DNA of 39,467 nucleotides from a bacterium (GTDB taxonomy: Bacteria > RBG-13-66-14 > B26-G2 > WVWN01), in NCBI GenBank assembly GCA_035529855.1, contig DATKVX010000017.1, positions 1 through 39,467 on the forward strand, in the 5' to 3' direction. Below, piece after piece: positions 33,553 through 39,467 of this stretch (the stretch's first letter is position 1; every line of letters begins with the position of its first letter). The notes beneath the pieces were generated by a model that saw nothing but the letters and a program-made list of their open reading frames with translations, was not told the DNA's origin and did no database searches. The translations under genes were made by a program, and so were the position numbers.

Positions 33553-34127
33553 ACGGCCCCCTTCGGAAGGAATAAACGCTTAAACGCCGCGGCCGCCGGC
33601 CCGAATGAAACCACCGCCAGGAAGTACTTCGCCGCGGCCCCGAATAAGAACGGCGTGCAGCCGAGCGCGAACGCTCGGCGCCACTCGAGGTGTAATATCA
33701 CAACCAGATGCCCCAGGCCGCACGCGTATATGGCGACCAGCGATAATAGAAAGCAAGCCGCCCGGATGTGCCACGGCCGGCGATGCGCCAACCCCGCGAT
33801 CGCCGCCCCGGCGACGAACCCGATTAAATAGCCGGCCGTCGGCCCGGCGATTACCGCCCACCCGGCGCCGCCGGCAAAGAAAGGCGCGCCCATTACGCCG
33901 GCGGCGATGTACGCCAATACCGCAGCGATACCCCACCGCACGCCGAGCGCGGCGCCCGCTATCATTACGACGAACGTTTGCATGGTCACCGGTACGGGCG
34001 TAAAAGGAAGCGGCACCCTAACAGCCGCCGACAAGCCCAGCGCCGCGACGAAAACCAACGCCCCGGCGAGTTTCGACATCCACCCGTATTCCGCCGCCCG
34101 CGACGCAACGCATACACGAGATTTCAT
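33549..34127 (-). CDS. bioY: BioY biotin transporter S component
   Basis: 192 residues with about six membrane helices. The family hallmarks VPLPFTPVPVTMQTFVVMIAGAALG and GPTAGYLIGFVAGA are clear. It binds biotin at the membrane and works alone or with an ECF energising module; no ecfA/ecfT is near. ATG 34127 has GGAGGAG 10 bases upstream, located inside the end of the SelA-like gene 7 bases away; an internal ATG 34079 is a less likely alternative. Its stop overlaps yjbQ. Confidence 0.95.
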   Translation of the reverse strand: MKSRVCVASRAAEYGWMSKLAGALVFVAALGLSAAVRVPLPFTPVPVTMQTFVVMIAGAALGVRWGIAAVLAYIAAGVMGAPFFAGGAGWAVIAGPTAGYLIGFVAGAAIAGLAHRRPWHIRAACFLLSLVAIYACGLGHLVVILHLEWRRAFALGCTPFLFGAAAKYFLAVVSFGPAAAAFKRLFLPKGAV

Positions 34128-34134
34128 ACTAATT

Positions 34135-35070
34135 TTACTCCTCCGTTAAAAACCGCCAGAGGGCCGCCGCGGCCTCTTCGTACAAAGCCGCGTCGCCGGC
34201 CGAACCGACCGAACCAGGAACTTTTACGAATACCAAGTCATAAGGCCGCGCTTCCCGCGGCGTCGCGAATACGACGACGTCGCCCGCCAACCGCCGCGGC
34301 GCGCCGCGTTCGTCGAAGAGCGCGTCGTCGGCCGATATATTCACGAAAGTTACGCCGGCCGCAGCAGCAGCCGCGGCCAATTCCTCGGCTTCGGGCGAAG
34401 CCACGAACCCCTCCATCGCGAAATCGCCGGCCCGGCACGCCACGACGGCGTCGACGCCCGCGAATTTATCCTCGTAATCCGCCAATTTAACTTTATTGGT
34501 CGTCCCAACCTCGGCGACGCTAACGCCGTCGAGGTAGTCAAAAAACGTCGCGCCGGACCGGAACGTCAATATGTCTCGCGTCGCAACGACCGCGGTAGCA
34601 ACGTTCGGCGCCACGTCTCGCACGCGCGCTTTGCCGCCGGCGCAGACGGCGACGCTCGCGTCGTCGCCGGCGACGTACGCCCACATCGCCGCGGCGTCTT
34701 GCCGGGAAGCGATGGACGCCGCGAACGCCGCCGTACCCTCTACGGAAGCCGCGCCGCCGGCCTTCGTTAACGTCGTTATGGCGCGTTTGACGAGGAATTT
34801 TACCAGCTCGGCCGGGAGCGCCGGCGCGCCGGGGAGGCCTTCCCACGCCTCGAGGCAAGCGTTAACCGACGGCGGCCTGGCGCCGACCGTCACCGTAAAA
34901 TAGGCCGCGCCGTCGGCCGGCGTACCTTTCAGGCCGACGCGCTGACCCCACGCGTCCACGACGTATATAGCGCCCTCGGCCGCGGCCCGCCTTTGCCCTT
35001 CGGACAATGCGCTCTCGACGGGCGCGCCGGCCCGGACCCGTAGCTCTTTGCCGTCGACGAATACCTTCAT
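34135..35070 (-). CDS. SelA-fold protein lacking PLP residues, with N-terminal beta-grasp-like domain
   Basis: 311 residues. Residues 1-62 (MKVFVDGKELRVRAGAPVESAL ... YFTVTV, given in part) look like a small beta-grasp/ThiS-like domain without cysteines or a C-terminal Gly-Gly. Residues about 150-290 align by eye with the core of selenocysteine synthase SelA: EVGTTNKVKLADYED (187-201) against EVGTTNRTHxxDY, then a match to its next strand-helix unit. But the Schiff-base lysine segment FSGDKLLGG becomes FATPREARP (R272 where Lys belongs), and the PLP-binding Asp of VTDLGSG is Ile in VNISADD. It also lacks about 150 N-terminal residues of SelA. It is probably not a PLP enzyme. ATG 35070 overlaps the nucleotidase stop (ATGA). 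Function unknown. Confidence 0.75.
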   Translation of the reverse strand: MKVFVDGKELRVRAGAPVESALSEGQRRAAAEGAIYVVDAWGQRVGLKGTPADGAAYFTVTVGARPPSVNACLEAWEGLPGAPALPAELVKFLVKRAITTLTKAGGAASVEGTAAFAASIASRQDAAAMWAYVAGDDASVAVCAGGKARVRDVAPNVATAVVATRDILTFRSGATFFDYLDGVSVAEVGTTNKVKLADYEDKFAGVDAVVACRAGDFAMEGFVASPEAEELAAAAAAAGVTFVNISADDALFDERGAPRRLAGDVVVFATPREARPYDLVFVKVPGSVGSAGDAALYEEAAAALWRFLTEE

Positions 35071-36560
35071 TCTCCTACGAACTCGATCCTCCCAGCCGGC
35101 TGTTCCGGGACGGCCCGGCCTTCGCGCAGGCCGGAGGCGACGACGTCGTAGAGGACGAGGCCGGTTTTATATGCCGGCTCGAGCGACGCAAACATCGCGT
35201 AACCGTCGCCGCCCTCGGCGAGGAAGTCCGGCATCGCGACCTTATAGGTAACGCCGTCGTCGAGCGGCGCCCCGCCCACGTTCACGGCCGCGAGTATGTT
35301 ATCCGGGCCGATGGCGTATTCACAACCCGAGACCTGCAGGAAGCCTCCTTCGCCCACCTTCTCCCGGGCGCACAACTCGAAAGCCCGGCGCAACGTCGCG
35401 CCGGGAACGTCGAGGACGACGACCTCGTTGCCGAACGGGAGCGCGGTCAGGACGTCGCCCAACGTAATCTCGCCCGGGCCCAGGTCCGCGCGGACGCCGC
35501 CGCCGTTCACCAGCGCCGCGTCCGCCCCCGTCGCCTCGCGCACCAGGTCCGCCACGAAGTCGCCGAAGTTGGTCTCTTTCTCGGTAACCGCCTTACGGTT
35601 TAGGACGGTATCTACGGTGCCGACGACGACGTCGAGCTTCTCCGAAAGGCCCGTTTTATATTGGTCAATAACGGCCGCCACCGCTTCATTTTCCGGAGTA
35701 GAGGCGGTGACGGGCAGCAACGCGTAACCTTTAACGGCGATTCCCCCGTCCACGATTTCCAAATCCATACGGCCCAAGTACATCCCGTACTCGTACGCGG
35801 AACAAATTATCGTATCCCGCTTAGTTACCATTTCTCCTAAATGAGTATGCGTATGGCCGCTGACTACTACGTCCAACTCGGGGACGTCGCCGGCGAGGGC
35901 GAGGTCGTTCTCGAAGCCGAGGTGCGTAAGGGCCACTATCGCGTCGGCGTCTTCGCCGTACTCCCCTATCACGGCCTTGGCCGTCGCCGCCGGGTCGGCG
36001 AACTCCAGGCCGACGACGTTGCGCGGCGCCGTCGTGATGGGCGTCTCGGGCGTGGTCAGGCCGATTACGAGGACCCTTTTGTCGCCCGCCTCGAGCCACA
36101 CGAACCCTTTCGTGAAGGCGCCGTCCCCGGCCGTACCGGTTACCGTTACGTTGGCGCTAATGACGAGGAAATCGGCCAACTCCATAAGGTCCCGTAGGTT
36201 CTCCCGGCCGTAGTCGAACTCGTGGTTGCCGAGACACATCGCGCTCACGGCCATTTCGTTCAGGCACGTGAACTCGACCTCGCCGCGGTAGACCGTCGAG
36301 TACGGCGTCCCCTGCACCATATCGCCGGCGACCAAGAGGAACGTCGGCGCGCCGGCGGCCTCGTTTTCGCCGCGGACTTCGTCGGCCAGGCCGGCGAGAC
36401 GCGCCAGGCCGCCCACCTCTCCTTCCGTTCCCGGGACCTCGAACGGCTCGAGGTGCGCGTGGAAGTCGTTGAAGAATAGAATTGTGAACGGTTGGCCGGC
36501 CCAGGAGACGCCCGCGCAAATCAGGAAAATTAAAACAGCTTGTGCGATCTTAACGCGCAT
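35067..36560 (-). CDS. Periplasmic 5'-nucleotidase / UshA-type metallophosphatase
   Basis: 497 residues. Signal peptide (about 1-21, cut after GVSWA), metallophosphoesterase domain (about 24-245) with all metal motifs: FFNDFHAHLEP, AGDMVQGTPYS, LGNHEFDYG, ALTHLGFEND, VSGHTHTHL; then the 5'-nucleotidase C-terminal substrate domain (about 300-490; GDVLTALPFGNEVVVLDVPG and FLAEGGDGYAMF). It dephosphorylates nucleotides or related sugar esters outside the cytoplasm. First recognisable gene of the nine-gene operon; it overlaps the SelA-like gene by ATGA. It follows the giant repeat gene by 34 bases, so transcription may enter from there. Confidence 0.95.
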   Translation of the reverse strand: MRVKIAQAVLIFLICAGVSWAGQPFTILFFNDFHAHLEPFEVPGTEGEVGGLARLAGLADEVRGENEAAGAPTFLLVAGDMVQGTPYSTVYRGEVEFTCLNEMAVSAMCLGNHEFDYGRENLRDLMELADFLVISANVTVTGTAGDGAFTKGFVWLEAGDKRVLVIGLTTPETPITTAPRNVVGLEFADPAATAKAVIGEYGEDADAIVALTHLGFENDLALAGDVPELDVVVSGHTHTHLGEMVTKRDTIICSAYEYGMYLGRMDLEIVDGGIAVKGYALLPVTASTPENEAVAAVIDQYKTGLSEKLDVVVGTVDTVLNRKAVTEKETNFGDFVADLVREATGADAALVNGGGVRADLGPGEITLGDVLTALPFGNEVVVLDVPGATLRRAFELCAREKVGEGGFLQVSGCEYAIGPDNILAAVNVGGAPLDDGVTYKVAMPDFLAEGGDGYAMFASLEPAYKTGLVLYDVVASGLREGRAVPEQPAGRIEFVGE

Positions 36561-36594
36561 AGTTTCCGACTCCGGGTAAATATGGGTTTGAGCT

Positions 36595-39467
36595 TTAATC
36601 GCCTTTCTTTACGACCGAAACCAAATCGCCGTTAACGTTATAAGTCCGCTCTTCAATTACCGAACCTTGGTCGTCATAACCCCATTCATAACGGTGTATA
36701 CCGTGGCCGTCGAAGACGGGTTCGTCGCCCGGGCCGAAGTAACTTTCGGACGCTTCATTATGGCCCCAACGGTCGTACGTCCATTCGTACCGGTGTATCC
36801 CCTCGGCGTCGCGGGCCGGCCCTTCGACGGCCCAAAGGCTCTGCGTTACCTTCCTGCGCCCTTCGTTGTACGCCCACTCCTGGCGATGGACGCCGTCCTT
36901 ATTGACGGCGGGATTCCCTTCCCCGTCGTAATAACTCTCGCTCACTTTAACGTAATCGCCGTCGTATTCGTACTTGTAGAAGTGTACGCCGTACTCGTCG
37001 GCGACCGGCTCGCCGCCGGGGCCCCAATATCTCTCCGACAATAACACGTCGCGGTCGTATTCGCGCTCGTAGCGGTGAATACCTTTTTCATCCGCCGTGG
37101 GTTCGCCGTCGGCGCCGAAGAACGCCTCCGACGTACAATTCCCCCAGTTGTCATGCCCCTGCGCATAACGCGCGATACCCCTCTTATCGGCCCGCAACTT
37201 CCCGTCGGGCCCGTAATAAGTACGGCCTATTCCGCGGCCGTACTCATCGTAATTTAATTCGTAAAAATGGATACCATTTTCGCCCGCAACGGGTTCGCCG
37301 CTAACGCCGAAGTACCTCTCGCCGATGAAAAGGCCCCTATCGTCGATTACGGTTTCGTACCGGTGCGTGCCGACGCTATTCGTTACCGGCTTCCCGTCGA
37401 CCCCGAAATAGCTCTCGGCTACGGGGTTTCCCCTATCGTTGAATTCGTATTGCTTTCTATGTGTTCCTTCCCACGGAGCGACCGGCTCGCCGTCCACGCC
37501 GAAATAACTCTCCGCGGCCTTGTTGCCCTTAACGTCGTACGTATACTCCGTACGGTGAAGGCCGTCTTCGCTCGCCGCGGGCTTCCCTTCGACGTCGAAA
37601 TAAGCCCTTGCTATCTCCCTGCCCCGTTCGTCGTAGAATACTTCCTCTTTATGAACGTCGCCGCGGTCCGGCATCGGTACGGGGCGTCCGGCCTCGTCAA
37701 CGGCGTAAAAAGATTCTTCCTTACCCTCGGGAGTTACGGTACTTACGAAATTCGGCTGTCCCCCGGGTAACACGGCCTCGCCGTCGACGCCGTAGTACCT
37801 CCGAAAAGAAGCCCCCGTTTCCGAGTCGTAACCTCTCTCGCAACGGTGTACGCCGGCGGCGTCGTTTACCGGCTCGCCGTCGGGACCGAAATAGCTTTCG
37901 GACGTAAGACGGCCCTGCTCGTCGTACGAGAACTCGGTGCGATGGATATTACTCCCGAATTCCGGGGTCGGTACCGGTCGGCGGCCAAAAAGACTTACCT
38001 CGCGGAAAATATGATTATCCTTATCGACGGCCGGTTTACGGTCAACCCCGAATATGCTAAACGACGACATATTACCGTCGGCGTCGTACTCGTACTCGTA
38101 TCGGTGAACGCCGTCCGGGTCCGCAACCGGTTCCCCATTGACGCCGAAGTAGCTTTGGGAAGTCTTGTTCCCTCGGGCGTCGTACGTACACTCAAGGCGG
38201 TGCCAATAAAGAGAGGTAACGGTTTCGCCTTCTTTACCGAAGTAACTCACCAAAAGCTCGTTGCCCCTCGCGTCGTACTCCCGCCGCACCTCGTACCACA
38301 CGCCGTCCCGAGCCAAGGGCGCGCCGTCGACGCCGAATACCCGGTCGGACGTCACGTTCCCGTACTCGTCATAAGTGCACTCGTACTTGTGGACGCCGCC
38401 AAAGCGCGCTACCGGTTCGCCGCCGGCGCCGAAATAACTTGCCGACGTCGTCCTACCGTTTTCGTCGAAAACGTACTTATATTCGTGTATTCCCTCGCGG
38501 TTTTCGACCGGCTCCCCGGACACCCCGAAATACCGCAAAGGCTTTTTACCTTGGCCGCCGATATCAATCCATTCAAACCGGTGGACGTCGCCCCCCCTTT
38601 CTTGAGTAATGGGTTCGCCGTTCACGCCGAAATAACTCTCCGTCGTGCGGCCGCCGTCGCCGTACGTCCACTCATATTTATGGACGCCACTAATATCGAG
38701 ACCCGGGCCGCCGTCCGGGCCCAAATAACTTTCGTACACCCTCCGCCCCTCGTCGTCGAAGGTACGTTCGTAGCCGTATACGCCGTTGCTGCCGCGAGTA
38801 AGCTTCCCGTCCGCGCCGTAAAAACGCTCGGAAACGGTATTCCTTCTGTCGTTTTCGACCCATTCCCGCTTATGGACGCCCTCTCCGTCCGTGACCGGTT
38901 CGCCGTCTTTGCCGAAATTGCTTTTCGTCCTCTTTATCCCCGCGGCCGTTTTTTCTTCGTAGAATTCGAAGGCGTATACGCCGCCGTCCGGTACGAGGTT
39001 CCCGTCAACGTCGTAGCGTCGGTACATTGTACCGCCGCTTGGCCCCGGGTCGCGTTCCTCCTTATGCCAACCCCATTTGTCATTGACCCGCTCACCCTTC
39101 ACGCCGAAATGACCTTCGTAAACCCGCTCTCCCTTATCGTCGTAACGGTACTTCGTGCAGTGGGCTCCGTCCACGGCGACCGGCTCGCCGTCGACGCCGA
39201 AATACGCCGACGACGTTTCGTTACCGTCGGCATCGTACGTAAACTCTAATCGGGAGTACCGACGGCCGTAGAGGACCGGTTTGCCGTCGACGCCGAAGTT
39301 GCTCTCGGACGTTTTATTGCCGGCGGCGTCGTACTTCCATTCCCTCTTATGAACCGAATCCCACGCCGCCGCCTCGCCGCCAAGGCCCCAACGCACTTCG
39401 GCTGTTCTATTTCCCCGGCCGTCGTACGCGTACTCCACCAGGTGAACGCCGGTTTCCGTAATCGCTT
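36595..39467 (-). CDS. Giant tandem-repeat protein, about 32-residue repeats, N-terminal part outside the window
   Basis: At least 957 residues; the frame stays open to the window end (reading ITETGVHLVEYAYDGRGN), so the gene starts further on. The whole visible part is repeats of about 32 residues with consensus GVHRYEYTYDExGNxTSESYFGVDGEPVxxxx: I count about 29-30 units. Strongest positions are H-R-Y-E, Y-D-x-x-G-N, S-Y-F-G and D-G-E-P-V. Two units carry a GR(R)PVPxP variant, and one (near 37940-38010) is shortened. The pattern recalls RHS/YD and MORN-like beta repeats, but the period is longer than the YD repeat and I do not recognise the family. No signal peptide, toxin or protease domain is visible at the C-terminal end, which stops shortly after the last repeat (VVKKGD). 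Confidence 0.85.
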   Translation of the reverse strand, partial: AITETGVHLVEYAYDGRGNRTAEVRWGLGGEAAAWDSVHKREWKYDAAGNKTSESNFGVDGKPVLYGRRYSRLEFTYDADGNETSSAYFGVDGEPVAVDGAHCTKYRYDDKGERVYEGHFGVKGERVNDKWGWHKEERDPGPSGGTMYRRYDVDGNLVPDGGVYAFEFYEEKTAAGIKRTKSNFGKDGEPVTDGEGVHKREWVENDRRNTVSERFYGADGKLTRGSNGVYGYERTFDDEGRRVYESYLGPDGGPGLDISGVHKYEWTYGDGGRTTESYFGVNGEPITQERGGDVHRFEWIDIGGQGKKPLRYFGVSGEPVENREGIHEYKYVFDENGRTTSASYFGAGGEPVARFGGVHKYECTYDEYGNVTSDRVFGVDGAPLARDGVWYEVRREYDARGNELLVSYFGKEGETVTSLYWHRLECTYDARGNKTSQSYFGVNGEPVADPDGVHRYEYEYDADGNMSSFSIFGVDRKPAVDKDNHIFREVSLFGRRPVPTPEFGSNIHRTEFSYDEQGRLTSESYFGPDGEPVNDAAGVHRCERGYDSETGASFRRYYGVDGEAVLPGGQPNFVSTVTPEGKEESFYAVDEAGRPVPMPDRGDVHKEEVFYDERGREIARAYFDVEGKPAASEDGLHRTEYTYDVKGNKAAESYFGVDGEPVAPWEGTHRKQYEFNDRGNPVAESYFGVDGKPVTNSVGTHRYETVIDDRGLFIGERYFGVSGEPVAGENGIHFYELNYDEYGRGIGRTYYGPDGKLRADKRGIARYAQGHDNWGNCTSEAFFGADGEPTADEKGIHRYEREYDRDVLLSERYWGPGGEPVADEYGVHFYKYEYDGDYVKVSESYYDGEGNPAVNKDGVHRQEWAYNEGRRKVTQSLWAVEGPARDAEGIHRYEWTYDRWGHNEASESYFGPGDEPVFDGHGIHRYEWGYDDQGSVIEERTYNVNGDLVSVVKKGD
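36640..39467. repeat. Tandem DNA repeat of about 96 bases encoding the 32-residue units
   Basis: On the plus strand the motif GG(T/C)TCGCCGTCGACGCCGAA(A/G)TA and close variants recur about every 96 bases through the gene. Units have diverged at synonymous and non-synonymous sites, so this is an old array with protein-level constraint, not recent expansion. Confidence 0.8.

Noticed and set aside
37846-39249. Long open frame on the plus strand across the repeat gene
   Set aside because: It is the mirror of the minus-strand repeats: regular 96-base units keep the opposite frame open. Composition is unlike a real protein, and no ribosome site or signal is present.
36595-39467. Possible CRISPR array or satellite because of regular repeats
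   Set aside because: The repeats encode continuous protein units with no spacers or leader and no cas genes.
1-39467. tRNA, rRNA, insertion sequences, prophage or integrase genes
   Set aside because: No cloverleaf, rRNA segment, transposase motif or terminal inverted repeat was seen by eye; small RNAs could be missed without a covariance search.

Overview
The window looks like chromosomal DNA of a GC-rich, diderm bacterium. Diderm is inferred from lipoprotein-type signal peptides, a periplasmic 5'-nucleotidase, an HlyD adaptor and an RfaE-like heptose kinase. The M28 peptidase ends in a FlgD/Por-type C-terminal module with a YPNP motif, which is common in Bacteroidetes/FCB-type bacteria and related candidate phyla, so an uncultivated FCB-like lineage is a reasonable but unproven guess. 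Genes are tightly packed. There is no rRNA, tRNA, insertion sequence or CRISPR array that I can see. Both end genes run off the window.

Layout. 1-7292 (+): a 5'-truncated membrane-anchored sulfatase-fold hydrolase; a secreted M28 peptidase with a beta-propeller set inside its catalytic domain; an HtrA-like lipoprotein protease; adenylosuccinate lyase (purB); a small membrane protein. 7360-12052 (-): a DUF389 membrane protein, then a drug-efflux-type operon (TetR, HlyD adaptor, ABC ATPase, ABC permease) behind a promoter overlapped by a palindromic operator. 12173-14348 (-): a nucleoside phosphorylase-like gene overlapping a GlcD-type flavoprotein. 14404-16099: two convergent exported repeat-propeller proteins sharing a bidirectional terminator.

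16200-22016 (-): a five-gene chemosensory operon (MCP, hybrid CheA, CheB, single-domain response regulator, GAF protein) with no cheW or cheR. Its MCP has two membrane helices but almost no periplasmic loop. 22236-24813 (-): an XRE repressor, an exported SH3 protein, an ImmA/IrrE metallopeptidase and TrmFO, in one operon behind a near-consensus promoter. 24905-27740: an RfaE1-like sugar kinase (-) and a divergent NodU/CmcH-type carbamoyltransferase (+).

27803-36560 (-): a compact run of nine genes with several ATGA overlaps: 5'-nucleotidase, a SelA-fold protein lacking the PLP residues, BioY, YjbQ, creatininase-family hydrolase, formiminotransferase, a 1102-residue zinc-ribbon/degenerate-cyclase/ATPase/TPR protein, and a half-size GDT1 family membrane protein. 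36595-39467 (-): the C-terminal part of a very large protein made of about 30 tandem repeats of about 32 residues.

The points most worth a second look are the SelA-like pseudoenzyme with an N-terminal beta-grasp-like extension, the degenerate cyclase-ATPase, the propeller-in-peptidase insertion, the XRE/SH3/ImmA module coupled to TrmFO, the 32-residue repeat protein and the reduced chemosensory operon. All homology calls come from reading motifs; no database search was possible.
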